NCBI GenBank assembly: GCA_010094045.1
Contig: ML986645.1
Location: 6,446 to 70,445 of the forward strand
DNA length: 64,000 nt
Reading direction: 5' to 3'
From: Lojkania enalia
Taxonomy: Eukaryota > Ascomycota > Dothideomycetes > Pleosporales
The translations under genes were made by a program, and so were the position numbers. Under the pieces are notes generated by a model. That model did not search any database. It saw only the letters and a program-made list of their open reading frames with translations, and was not told the origin of the DNA. Every line of letters starts with the position of its first letter. Positions within the stretch are counted from its first letter, which is position 1. Below are positions 22,473-34,879 of this stretch, one piece after another.

Positions 22473-24306
22473 TATGCAAATTCCGCGTGTACAGCGAGTG
22501 TGGTGAGGTGTGCAGTGGAAACTGGCGGTATTTGTATCTGGTGATGTTATCGTCGGTGGGAAATTTTAAAACGGCTGGGGCCCACTCCGCCGATATCGTC
22601 CCCCGCGTCTGTATCGAGCTTAGCGTGTCCCCACAAATAAATCCTAAGATTCATGTGCGCAGACAGAATTCAACCTGACGTCTCGAAAACTACTCCATAT
22701 CACGTGCAATATGACTGGCTACTACATTTGCACCCTTCTTGTATAGTCAAGATAATAGTTACCCATCTAACGGCAAATATCCGTACGAAAGCACGTAATT
22801 TACAACAATACCACCTCCTAGTTCCTTGGAACCCAGCATTTCATTGTAGATTCTGTACGATAGCTAGTGCAGGATATTTAGCACCTTGCAGCCTTGTCAC
22901 CTTTCTCAAGCATTCTCTTCTACACGTGTATCATCATTTCTCACAAAAGAAAGCAAATCATAATGATACGAGTGGAGCATAATGCTTATTAGGTGCCTAT
23001 CTGTTAGTAAAATCAGGAAACAAATATATTTATTTATTTTAACGACGTTCAGTGCAACTTACGCTCCGATATACTATGCGTATATACAACAAATTCTGTA
23101 CTGTGACGTGTCCAGTGCAAGTGGCAAAAAGAGTAGAGAACACTTGGGCTGAATAGCACGGTATACGTACGAAGTGAAGTGTGTGGGAAATGATATACCT
23201 GTATCTTCCTGCATCTAAAACCCAATAACCATCCCTCGTAATAGGTAGATCTATAAGGCTCTATATGGCTCTCGTTTCCCGTGAATCGGCGTCTCGTCTG
23301 GCAGAGAGAAAGTGATTGCAGTGAGGCAAGTTTAACTTGTTCCAAACTGCTCAAGAAATATACTTCTAATTTTTGGATCTCCCGATTACATCGGTGGAAC
23401 AAGAGCGCTTGACTCAAAAGATTATAGTGCTGACATCTGAGACCTATATTGTAGCGGATTTGAATATGCTAGCAAAGACTGTGATAGGGATTTTGGCAAG
23501 TCTACCGAGTTGTATCAGATATCGTCGTACGATATCTCGCTCGATATCACGCTGGATATCAGTTGATATACCCCTTTTCTATGTACATAAATATGGCCCG
23601 CTGGCCATCCTCAATCATTCAGTTCAGTTCCTCATCTCCCTCCCTGAGACAAGATTCGCCTCTCACCACAAAGACTATGCGGGGGCGAGAGAGAGCAATT
23701 ATATTGGTACGATATATAAACTTCAGGGAGTGAATCTAGTATTCGAGTAACATTATAAACCTCCAGTTTTAACGTCCTTACCATAACCGTGACGTGGCCC
23801 TTTTGTTCACTATCCCATTTAAATTTTCGTCGATTCGCTACACGCATGTTGCTCTTGATGCGGTTTAGCGGACGCGATGGAGTGGTACGAAAAGCAATAT
23901 ACCAATGAGCGAAACGAAAATCGAGAGCATGATCAGTGCTTTCCGCCTGCATCCCGCCACGCGCTAGTCTCTCCTGATCTTAAAATGTTCTAAGAATATT
24001 TGGTTCGTGACGAATTGCTTTTAGTACGCCGCGTCTCGCTGAATTCCTCAGTGTCCAATCCCATCTAATCGGGTAATATTGCGCATGAGTGGCTGGAAAA
24101 TGAACCACGCTTATGGGTTGTTTTGCACATCATGCTCTGTAAATATGTTCGAAATAGTGTATTTAATAGTCAAGTGATTGAGGAAATCAATTCGATTTAT
24201 TTATTGAGAAACTGAGGAATGCATCATGGAACAAAGGTTCTATTGAGTACTTCAGTTACACTGGATATCAATAGAATGCTCGAATCTAAATCTCTGTCCG
24301 CTCATT
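22473..24306. other. Intergenic region upstream of ARG1
   Basis: About 1.8 kb with the ARG1 promoter. A CACGTG lies at about 22700. A regularly spaced run of GATATC/GATATA hexamers lies at 23518-23570. The open frames show no recognisable family. Confidence 0.4.
23518..23570. promoter_or_regulatory. Array of spaced GATATC hexamers
   Basis: GATATC occurs at about 23518, 23531, 23543 and 23555, followed by GATATA at about 23565, so the steps are 13, 12, 12 and 10 bp. GATATC is a perfect palindrome. Regular spacing near one helical turn could be a protein-binding array or simply decayed tandem duplication. No neighbouring gene start is close. Confidence 0.3.
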
Positions 24307-27300
24307 ATGACAGAGGTTCTGGGAGCAACTGCATCTCTGATCAGCCTCGTAGAGACTGCTGTTCTTGTCCTCAAATACCTCAACGACGTTAACAGTGCGC
24401 GCGACGACATTGTACGCCTAAAACAAGAGATGGTGACTCTAATCAGTGTTCTATCAACGCTAAAGATGTTGGCAGATAGTGGTCATCCATGGTCAGCCAA
24501 TGTTCATTCCCTTGGGGTAAAAGATGGCCCGCTGCAACAGTTCAAGCAAACCTTGGAGAGGCTTTCGAAGCTTCTCGCGCCGTTAAGGGGCTTTAGAGAG
24601 CGAATTATATTTCCATTGAAGAAAGGAGAGATAGTGACGCTTTTGGATGAGCTCGAAAGGTTTGAAGGGATTTTCAACTTGGCAATTGAGTTGGATAATT
24701 CGTGAGTTCTAATTTCTTCGTCCTTTTGAGTGTTAACACCTATGCAGTAAATCTAACTCTAGCTCATCTAGTAAGGTTACGCAAGCTACCTTAAGCTATG
24801 TTCGCGATATGGCTCAAAGATTCAGCGGCCTAGTCATATCCAAAATCGGTAAGTGAAAGCGAGAATATATCTCTATTGTTGATATTGACTATTTTAATAT
24901 TGAAGAGGCTGAAAACAAAGAAATAACTCACTGGATGTCAAGCCTCAGCTTCACTGGGAGGCAAATCGATATGTTTCAAAGAAGACAAGAAGGAACTTGT
25001 CAATGGGTACTTGAGTCACCAGAAGTCAAGCGATGGCTAAGCCATGAAGCTACTACGTTCTGGTGCTGGGGGGCTCGTAAGATACTTTGGTGCAGTAATT
25101 GGCACTTGCTAACTTGATGTAGCTGGAGCCGGAAAGACAATTTTTGCGTAAGTGTCACTAAATTTTCATATGTGATATTACCAACTAACTACTGACCGGT
25201 TTTGAGTTCTGTCCTCATAAACTTCCTAGAAAAAATGGCCCAAGGGGAAGGGGCTGCGCTCATATATATCTATTGTATGTATAATGAGCGAGCAGAGCAA
25301 ACAGCAAGCAATCTGGTTTCCAGTTTGTTACAGCAACTACTACTTCAAAGATCTAACATTCCCGACCAAATCCTATCGAAATATCACTATCATACGATGC
25401 GGAACAGTCGGCCAAGTCTCGAGGATTGGAGTACATTGCTAGCTTCTGAGCTCAGGCTTTGGCCAAGAACTTTTCTTGTCATCAACGCTCTTGATGAGTG
25501 CGAGGAAAACACCAGATTCGAATTCCTGGCATGCATCAAGAAGCTCCCGAACACCTCTTTGCTAGTTACTTCGCGCCCGAACATTATGATTCAGAATTAA
25601 TTCGAAGACGTTCCAACTATTGAGATTCGCGCTGTTGAGGAAGACCTCAAATTATTCATATCAGAGCAAGTGCCAAAAAGCTTCCGGCTGAGTCAGCATG
25701 TCAAGCAAGATCCATCACTTTTTGAAGAAATTGAGTCAGCTGTAATTAGTCAAGCTAGAGGCATGTAAGTTATTACCGAAAAGCATGTGAGTTAATCTAA
25801 AGCTCACGGTTTAGGTGCCTTTTAGCCCAGTTACATATGGATGCACTAGGAAAGAAGCATACTCGTCGAGAAGTCCGAACTGCATTGAAGAAACTCCCGA
25901 AAACTCTAGACTCTATATATGATGACGCAATGTAACGGATTGATAACCAGGGAGAATATGACTCGAGTATGGCTAGGAGAATTCTCTCTTGGGTGTCCTC
26001 TGCCCTCCGACCACTCAAAGTTCCAGAGATTCAACATGCACTCAGTGTATGCCCTGGAGAGTCGGACATAGACAATGATGCGCTTCTCTCACCAGACATA
26101 CTAGTGTCTTTGTGTGCAGGTCTTGTCACGGTTGACGCACAGAGTCAGATTATACGGCTAGTTCATTATACCACACGAATATCTCGAGCGGGTGCGTGAG
26201 GCACGATTTCCAGGCGCCCAACAGGATATTGCTCTGACCTGCCTTCAATATCTCTTGTACGACGAATTTGGACATGGACCTAGTGTTGGAGGCAAGGAGT
26301 TGGAAAGTCGATTGGAGCGATATAAACTGTCCGAGTACGCCGCTATGCACTGGGGAGTCCACGCTAAATGGCGAATGGGGCCTTCGGTTGCGAATGCGTG
26401 CATGCGACTTTTAGTAGACAAAAACAAGTTAATGAGCACTTGTCAGCTCATGCATCTTCCGGCTTATCGGCATTATAGATATAGTCAGGCATTTCTGCAA
26501 CAAGTAACTGGTCTTCACATTGCTGCTGGATATGGTCTGAACGAGGTAGTGTCGTTGCTTCTTCAACGGGGCGCCGATCCAAACTCAACAGATAGCTACT
26601 CGCAAACGCCTTTGACGTGGGCGTCGAGGACCGGGCATGAGGATACAATCAAGCTCCTTTTGGATGCCGGAAGCTCAATAAATGTACAAGATATTCTTGG
26701 CCAAACTCCCCTGATTCTGGCAGCTATAAACGGAAATTCTGAGGCAGTTCGTATTTTGCTGGAGAACGGGGCGGATACTCAACTCAAGGATAAAGAAGGT
26801 CAGAATGCACTCCTTTGGGCTGCAAGAGAAGGCCATTTTGGTGTTATCCAAGTTCTATTTTCGGCAGCGAACATCAAAGACGTCAATGCAAGGGATCGCA
26901 CATATGGCCGTACACCTCTTCTCTGGGCTGCTCGAGAAGGCCATGAGGAAGCCCTTCGAGTACTTCTTGAGCACCCAGATGTCGATATTTATGCATTGGA
27001 TACCGGATATGGTCAAAATGCCTTAATGCTGGCGTCAGAGCTAGGATACATTGGGATTGCCAGAATGTTATTAGAGCGGGAAGGACATGATGTGGATCTA
27101 GGAGACGATACAGGAGAGTCAGCCCTAATAACCACAACGAGAAATGACCATGATGAGATTTTGGAGATGTTGCTTAGATATAAAGGAATAAGCATCGGCG
27201 TCGAAAACAAAGATGAAACTGTTCTTCTCTCCTGGGCATCGGCAACATCTCCTCATATCATAGAAGACGTCCTGAAACAGTTCAATGAGGTTGATTCTGC

Positions 27301-28125
27301 ACATGCAGAAATGAAAAATGATGCAAGTTCGAGCTTCAGCTCTTCCACAATAGTTGAACCGGAGGATAGCAGGGTTCGAGACTTGCTAGGTAAAATCAAA
27401 AGAGGTAAAGCACCCAAAAACTCTGGGCAAAGATTCCTCACATGGGCAATTAAGAATAATCAAGAGACGATTTCTCGGCTTATAGTCGAGATATTTCATA
27501 TCAATGGTGATTTGAAAGACCATCTGTACGGTCGCACACCTCTTGAGTGGGCATCGCATCTAGGAAACCGAGGCTTGGTCCAACTATTGCTGTCTGACCC
27601 AGACGTTGACGTAAATTCCAATGACAACTGCGGACAAACTCCTATCTGTTTGGCTGCTCAAGAGGGCCACGAAGCTGTTGTATCACTCTTACTAAGCTGC
27701 AAGGGCTCTGCCTAGATTCAAAAGACATATTAGGCAGAGCACCACTGTCTTTCGCCTGCGGAAATGGACACGAAGGTGTCGTCCGTCTTCTCATAAATCG
27801 GCAAGATGTTGATATTAACAAGATGGACGACTACAATGAGACTGCATTATCATGGGCGGCTGAACGTGGGCAAACTGCGGTGGTGCGATTGCTGCTCCAG
27901 AACGGACGGATTAAAGCGGATACCAGGAATGTGCACGGCAGGTCGCCTTTTTCTCTTGCAGTTGGTAACGGCTATGAAGAGATCGTAAGATTATTCTTTG
28001 AAAAAGGTTCGGTTGATCTCAATTCGGAAGACAACTTGGGCCGGACACCGCTAAGCTGGGCAATTGCCAATAAGCAGGAAGCAACGGCGCGAATTGTTGA
28101 GGAATGGATGTCTGAAAGAAAGTGA
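24307..28125 (+). pseudogene. NACHT-ankyrin NLR pseudogene
   Basis: N-terminal helical domain (24307-24701), then short exons 24748-24848, 24906-25076, 25123-25147 and 25207-25764, and a last part from 25815. The splice sites are all intact. Spliced, it gives the P-loop GAPGAGKTIFA, LVINALDECEE (Walker B), LLVTSRP (sensor), GLVTVD..LVHYTT and about a dozen ankyrin repeats (from about 26510 to 28120: GQTPLTWAS-type units). It is broken by TAA at 25598-25600, TAA at 25933-25935 (fits CAA to TAA), a frameshift at about 26176 (HYTT to EYLERVREA loses two bases of a codon), and another at about 27706 inside the ankyrin region. Fungal NLRs of this type sense non-self and can trigger cell death. This copy cannot make a full protein. 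Confidence 0.9.
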
Positions 28126-28639
28126 ATTTCTGGCATATATGCAAATGGGACGTTACAGGAACGGGCGCGTGGTACGTACTCTCCATCCTAATTAAGCATG
28201 GCTTTCACGCCTTGAATCAAACAATCCCGGAAAAATCCCTTAGTTTACTAATGTATTATGAATGGGTAGGGTAAAACGCTTTAGAATTACTATGTGCTAA
28301 TAAAATTCTCTACATCGTGAATGGACACGCCAAAGTGGTAAATCAGCCTTATATTTCAATTATGGGAAGCAAAGGCTTAACGAGCTGGCTATTTGTTCGA
28401 TCAGAATTCTCTTCAATACGCACGTAGCAGCAACAATTTATTCAATACCCTACTACAGGTTTATTTAACGACTGTTTGGCTATCTACAAATTCACGTCTT
28501 CGCACCAAAACTACCATTGAGCACCTTAATTCATCCATCTTCGACATTCGCGACTTCTAGTTGTAGCATAAGTAGCTAGAGATGATATCATTGAAGTTGT
28601 AGGTCTGGAGATTCGCAATATAATTGCCTCCCGGAACAG
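28126..28639. other. Spacer between the NLR pseudogene and the secreted-protein gene
   Basis: AT-rich, about 0.5 kb. No gene is seen. Confidence 0.4.
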
Positions 28640-29252
28640 TCAATCCTGCTCAATGTCAGCATCCTTTGCGATCCCACGCATTTTAAAATACGCAGTTCGA
28701 GCAGCCAGCTTACTGTAATCATTGTTACTGCAACCATTATCGCGGTAGAAGATGCAGCCGAAGCCGTTTGGAACAGATAGAGACGAGATCTCGTCGTTCC
28801 AGCCGTTTCCGAGGTTGTCTACCATGGGTTAGGGGGTAGGGGCGGAGGCATGGGAGAATAATGGCATACAGCAGCGTTGGGCTTCCGAGTGTTAGTGGCA
28901 TGGCAATGAATAAGCGATTGGGGATGAACATACTATCGGTGATCAAACCCTCGTGACGACCGGCTCGGTTCGCATCTAGTATCATTTTATTAGCTTTATT
29001 GGGATAACAGTAAGGGTAGGGCGACGTACCTATCCAAATATCGACAGTGAGGGTTGCGCGCTTCGAGAGATCCGCTACGTCGCGCTTGACCTCTTCGCCT
29101 GGGGTGGAGACGAAAGGAGCTCCCTTAATGACGGGCGTGAAGGCAGGAAGGACTTTGAGGTCGACTTCGATGTTTGGGGGGATTTGGTTCTCCACTGGGG
29201 CGCCGGATACGGCGGCGACGAAAAGAGCAGTCGAGACAGTAATAAACTTCAT
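28640..29252 (-). CDS. Small secreted proprotein with a kexin site
   Basis: Three exons: 29252-29030, 28975-28934, 28818-28640. The introns are 54 bp (GTACGT..TAG) and 115 bp (GTATGT..GGTAG). The 42-nt middle exon keeps frame and the total is 147 residues. Residues 1-18 form a signal peptide (MKFITVSTALFVAAVSGA). A propeptide follows, ending in the dibasic KR of DVADLSKR (about residue 64), a Kex2-type cleavage site. The mature part of about 83 residues contains NNLGNGWNDEISSLSVP and GCIFYRDNGCSNND, which resemble the strand signature of small beta/gamma-crystallin-like secreted fungal proteins. Only two cysteines are visible in the mature part. Function is unknown; it could be an effector-like or cell-wall protein. 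Confidence 0.7.
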
Positions 29253-31210
29253 ATTGAGGGAAGATTAGCAGTGAAGTCTTGCTGATGCCTCGTGATCTGT
29301 GGATGGGAGACGAAGTTCACTGTTAAGTTGTCTGCTCTTTATACATGTTCTTTGGAGACCTGAGCAGCTCCCTTTCAGATCCAGATGAGAAATCCTTCAA
29401 CGTGTTTCAATATCGCAAATGCAAGTGAGAACTTAGGATCTCCAGAAACGGACAGCCAATATCTAATCTATGCTATTCAAAATGGAGAAGTACTACCAAA
29501 TCGGTGAGCATAGTGGTCTGATTTGGGAGACTAGATCCTCCTAAGTTGCGCCTTAGATTAACTCCTTGAGAGGTGTCTCTCACCGGCTCCTCCAATAATA
29601 AGAATAAGCGAATGTGGAGATCTAGTGTGTTGCACGCCGGTCACGCACCAGCATGAAACTTTATACGATGGAACAGAATGAGATAGAAGATCGCTGAAAG
29701 TATTGCCTTAACCCTTCACCCGATCTAGTTTTCTGTTTGGTCGGCACTCTCGATTATCCGAGTCGATTTCTATTACCGCGTACATAACTCCAGGGGTTGT
29801 CTGTGTCGAGGTGCTAGATGGTATGTTGTGCCATCAATAATGAGCCTCGAATCTTAGAGTAGATATTGCAATCAATTATTCACTCAAAAATTTACCTCTC
29901 CAAATATCTTAGATGGTGGCATTTTCTGTCTAGGGTGCGGTATTTCACGAGGAATAGATGGAATGCATTCCTTCGAAGTCTACCCCTGCTAGTATACCAC
30001 GTGTTTTTGAAATGCTGATGTGCGGGGAGGCACTGCTGACCAATTCCTCAATTCCTCAGAGCCTCAACTGTGAGCGGCGAAAATTAATATTCGACGGGAT
30101 TTGTTGAATAGCAGGGAAAAGGTCCATTCACTCTGACAGTTTTCTTCTTGGACTTAGGAGCACTGGAAAGGATATTGCGAGCATTTTCTATGAAAGAGTT
30201 GTTCATTCTGTGCTTCGGTAGTCGGCCTTGGGTAGCAATTTGTAAGACTTGCAGTAAAACCTAATTCTCGGCCAAAGTTTCCTTCTCTTGACGGAGTTTC
30301 CCGTGAGGATTAATCAAAAGTAGAGGGACCACATCCCTTCATGTAGGCCCTTACTGCAGAATCATATGCCAAGCGCTCATTCGGAGGCAATTTTGCTGAC
30401 TGAACCATCTAGAGAGAGTAAGAATTAAAAAAGGGTGATACCCGTTCGACGCCGTGCTGGTCGAATGCAGTCGTAAGCTGCAAAGCAACACTTTGCGTCT
30501 ATCCATCAGGTAATGGAATCCTTCTAATATTCCGATTGTGGAATCATAGTGTCCGTCTTACAATTTCCTACCCCTCTCGGATATCGCCCTGTCCGAGTTC
30601 TTGGAGCAATATATTCTGCTTGGGTTTTTGGTAGCACTCGTATCGCTGACAAGTTGTTTAACCATTGATTAAGAGGTAAGCGTCCTTGGCAAATATATGC
30701 AGTGACTAAGTGGGCCTGAGTCGGCGTGACTGCTTTAGTGTGGGAGAAGAGTCAAAAGCGGCGATCGTGCGGCTCAGAAAAATCTTAAGAAGACCCATCC
30801 ATGGATACATCCAGGGAGCGAGCTACCCAAGAAGGTAGATTGGTCTAGATCACGTGATCTGTGGAGATTTGGATTCAAGATTCAGCAGGCGTCAAACGAG
30901 TCGAGGGTAGTATTAGCAAGAAATTTGGAGCAAATATCAGGATGTGGCCGATTCGAAGTCATTTCTCATGACCTTTCTGGACCCCGGACTCTACAATTGA
31001 AACAGTGGAGAAGGAAAGTGATGACAAAACTTGCACCGCCACGTGCCGCTCGCCACTACCTCCCTGTGGCTGGTGCCCGCAGCACGCGGGGCCCTCAGAG
31101 TCATCACAAAATTGATTTGTGGTAGACAAACACTCACAAACTCACTCATACTTGTTCAGTCGTTCCTTATTCAACCTCTGATCCCGGGGATTTTTTCTAC
31201 GTGAGCCATT
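29253..31210. other. Gene-free 2-kb region upstream of LeuRS
   Basis: No intact frame. The palindrome AGATCACGTGATCT lies at 30847-30860, about 350 bp before the LeuRS start. The middle part (29700-30700) has scattered stops in all frames and may be old repeat DNA. Confidence 0.4.
30847..30860. promoter_or_regulatory. Palindromic E-box (CACGTG core)
   Basis: A perfect 14-bp palindrome, AGATCACGTGATCT, contains the bHLH core TCACGTGA. It lies about 350 bp upstream of the leucyl-tRNA synthetase ATG. Cbf1/USF-type factors bind this core in fungi; its link to this gene is inference. Confidence 0.45.
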
Positions 31211-34200
31211 ATGGCCATTGACGCGAGCCTTGACGCGAGGAAGGCCTCGGAGAAGACGCTGAAGATCGAGAATGTGAGTCAACGCAAGCTATTCTTTTTC
31301 TTAGAGCTAACACACGCAGACGGAAAAACGCGATGTTCTCATAGAAACTGAAAAGAAGTACCAGAAAGCATGGGCCGAGTCCCATGTATTCGAGACCGAT
31401 GCCCCCACCACCGCTGAAGTCCCCTTCCATTCCGTCTCGCCAGCCGACCTCCGTGAGCAACAGCCTAAGTTTATGGGTACAATCGCCTACCCTTACATGA
31501 ATGGCACCCTCCACGCTGGACATGCCTTCACAATATCTAAAGTTGAGTTTGCTACGGGGTGGGCAAGAATGCAGGGCAAACGAGCGCTCTTCCCGCAGGG
31601 TTTCCACTGTACTGGTATGGCTATCAAAGCGTGCGCAGACAAGCTCGCTCGCGAAATCGAGATGTTTGGTCCAAATTTTGAGGAATACAAGGAGGAAGAG
31701 GTTACAGAGGAGATTCCAGCGCCCATACAGTCTGTGACGAAAGAAGATGTGACAAAATTCGCGTCGAAGAAGGGCAAGACAGCCGCAAAATCGGTGAAGG
31801 CAAAATACCAGTTCCAGATTATGTTATCTTTGGGCATTCCTAGGGAAGAAATCAAGAAATTTGCGGATTCTCGACACTGGATTGACGTGTTTCCCGAGAC
31901 CGGCAGGCACCACATGACCAGCTTCGGTCTGCGCATCGACTGGCGAAGAACTTTCGTCACCACAGACGCAAATCCGTACTATGATTCATTTGTCCGGTGG
32001 CAGATGAACCGGCTCAAGGAACTCGGCAAGATCAAATTCGGCAAGAGGTACACAGTATACTCCCCCAAGGACGGGCAGCCTTGCTTGGATCACGATCGAA
32101 GCTCAGGGGAAGGTATAAATCCACAGGAATACACCGGCATCAAACTCAAAGTTGTGGTGTGGGCAGATGCTGCAAAACCCAAGCTTGAAAAGCTCCCCAG
32201 CGGTTCAAATGTATACTTCATAGCTGCTACACTCCGACCCGAGACTATGTATGGACAGAATTGCTGTTTTGTTGGCCCAAGTATCAACTACGGCATTTTC
32301 AAAGTAGCCGAGGGAGAGTACTTCTTCTGCTCAGATCGTGCAGCGCGCAATATGGCATTCCAGAACATATTTCCCGAATGGGGGGTGGTCGAAAAGCTTG
32401 GGGAGCTATCGGGCAAAGACGTGATTGGTACTGTGGTAAATGCGCCACTGTCTGCTTATAAAGACGTTCGAATCCTACCTATGGAAACCGTTAAAGCTTC
32501 GAAAGGCACTGGTGTCGTCACATCAGTACCCTCTGATAGCCCCGACGATTACGCGACAACAATGGACCTTGCTAAGAAAGCTGACTACTACGGCATCAAC
32601 AGGGAATGGGTCATAACTGATATCCTTCCGATTATTGAGAGCCCCAAGTACGGAAATCTTATTGCCAAGACCCTTGTCGAGCAGATGAAGATCAACTCTC
32701 CCAAGGACCCTAAACTGCCGGAAGCAAAGGAAGAGGCATATAAGGAAGGCTTCTACAATGGTACCATGATCTACGGAGAATTTGCGGGTCGGCCCGTATC
32801 CGAGGCGAAGGAATTAGTAAAACAGTTTCTAATTAAGACAGGCAGCGCCTTCAATTATGCTGAGCCTGACGGTCTCGTCATCAGCAGGTCTGCTGATGAG
32901 TGTGTCGCTGCCCTCCTAGACCAGTGGTTCCTCAACTATGGAACGACTGAGAATGGGGGTGACGGTGCTTGGTGCGAAAAGGTGGTGAATCATGTGAAGA
33001 GTGACAGGGTGAATACTTTCTCCCCAGAAGCCAAACACCAATTCATGTCGACCTTGGGCTGGCTCAGCCAGTGGGCTTGTGCTAGGTCATACGGCTTGGG
33101 TTCGAAGCTACCATGGGATCCGAAGTTTCTAGTCGAATCCCTCTCCGACAGTACAATCTACCCTTCTTATTACACCGTTGCACACTATCTTCACAGCGGC
33201 CTTTTTGGGGAGAAGCCCGGCCTAGGCAATGTAAAGGTGGAACAAATGACCGACGAGGTCTGGGACTATATATTCGCTAGAACCGATGACGTAGACAGCA
33301 CTATTCCGAAGGAAACTCTGCAGGCCATGCGACGCGAGTTTGAATACTGGTATCCTTTAGATCTCCGTGTTTCCGGTAAGGATCTTATCCAAAATCACTT
33401 GACTTTCTTCCTTTATGTCCATGTCGCCTTGTTCGCCGAGGAGTACTGGCCGCGAGGCATCCGTCCCAATGGCCATCTCATGCTCAACGGCGAGAAAATG
33501 AGCAAGAGCACTGGCAACTTCTTAACCCTTACTGAAGCAGTTGAGAAATTTGGCGCCGATGCGACTAGGTTAGCCATTGCAGATGCAGGGGACGCTGTTG
33601 AGGACGCTAACTTTGAGGAGTCGGTCGCCAATAGTATCATTCTGAAGCTGTATGAGCTGAGGAAATGGTGCGAAGAAATGGTTAACGATGTCCATCTTAT
33701 TAAATCTGTCGAAGAGTATAGGGCTTCACGAGACGACAAACAGGTCAAAAATATCGATGTTGTACAGAGGACCGGTGAGCTTGGCTTCTGGGATCGCCTA
33801 TTTGCGAACGAAATGGCTGCTTTGGTGCAAGAAACGAAGGAGCACAATGATGCGTACGCTTACACTCTGCCCCTACATTTCAATTCTGCTAACAATCTAT
33901 ATTAGCTATCTTTGGAAGAATGCAGTCAAATCTGGCTTTTATGACTTCACCGCTGCCCGTGATTTCTACCGCGAAGCCACTAAATCAGCCGGTGTCGGTA
34001 TGCACCACGATCTTGTTCTTCAATACATCGAACTGCAAGCGTTGCTGCTTACGGTTGTCGCACCTCACTGGGCAGAATATATCTGGCTAGATGTGCTCAA
34101 GAAATCTGACACGATACAAAACGCACGATACCCGGATGCAGCTCCAGTTGATCCTGGCCTCAGTGCTGCACGAGCATACATCCGTGTCACCACATCCAAC

Positions 34201-34665
34201 ATCACCTCGGCTGAGGGCGCCCAGCAGAAACGCTTAGCAAAGGGCAAAGCTAGTAAATATGATCCTAGCGCACCCAAGCGCCTCACTATCTACTTCGCTA
34301 CTGCATTCCCCACTTGGCAGGACCAGTACATGTCTTTTATCCAGGAGTCTTTTGACAAACTTGGCCTTGTAGACGTGCCTTCCATCAGCAAGAAGATTGA
34401 GAAGAAAGATATGAAGAAGGCGATGCCTTTCATTCAGAGCGTCAAGAAGCGTCTTGATGCCGGGGAGAGCAGATCTGAAGTTTTCAATAGGAAACTACCG
34501 TTCGATGAGGAGGCTGTGTTGACGGAAATGGTGCCAGCACTCAAGCAGGTGGTCAGGAAATGTGAGGATGTAGTTGTTGTAACGGTGAAACCGGGGGAGA
34601 GTGTGCCACAGGGGGCAGAGAACGCCGTTCCTGGAAACCCGGCCTTCAACTTTGAAAATATTTGA
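31211..34665 (+). CDS. Cytosolic leucyl-tRNA synthetase
   Basis: Three exons: 31211-31273, 31320-33853, 33906-34665. The introns are 46 bp (GTGAGT, GAGCTAACAC branch) and 52 bp (GTACGC, TGCTAACAA branch). The joins give 1118 residues, the size of eukaryotic/archaeal-type LeuRS (yeast CDC60). The enzyme charges tRNA-Leu in the cytosol. Motifs: HAGH (the HIGH box) at 86-89, the editing domain with LRPETMYGQNC and GTGVVTSVPSDSPDDY, and NGEKMSKSTGN with KMSKS at 747-751, then the anticodon-binding region and the C-terminal extension ending NPAFNFENI. The start ATG begins MAIDASLDARKASEKTLKIEN with no mitochondrial presequence. The gene is intact. Confidence 0.95.
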
Positions 34666-34879
34666 AGGGGTGGACATTTACGGTTGTGGGGAAATCTGAG
34701 AACTGACTCTTGGTACTAAGGGTTGTGATCATACCGAAAGATGGATGCGAGGCGTTTCATTTTTGCGCTAGGAAGTGCGAAGCTGCAAAAACCCATAGAA
34801 CATAACCAACGAACGTGAAATGAAATTTCTTAGCACCAAGCCCTCATTCCAGAACACATTCTCGCTGAACCACTTACCT

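Noticed and set aside
24307..28125. Treating the NLR as several separate small genes
   Set aside because: The pieces join into one NACHT-ankyrin protein with conserved introns; stops and frameshifts explain the breaks better.
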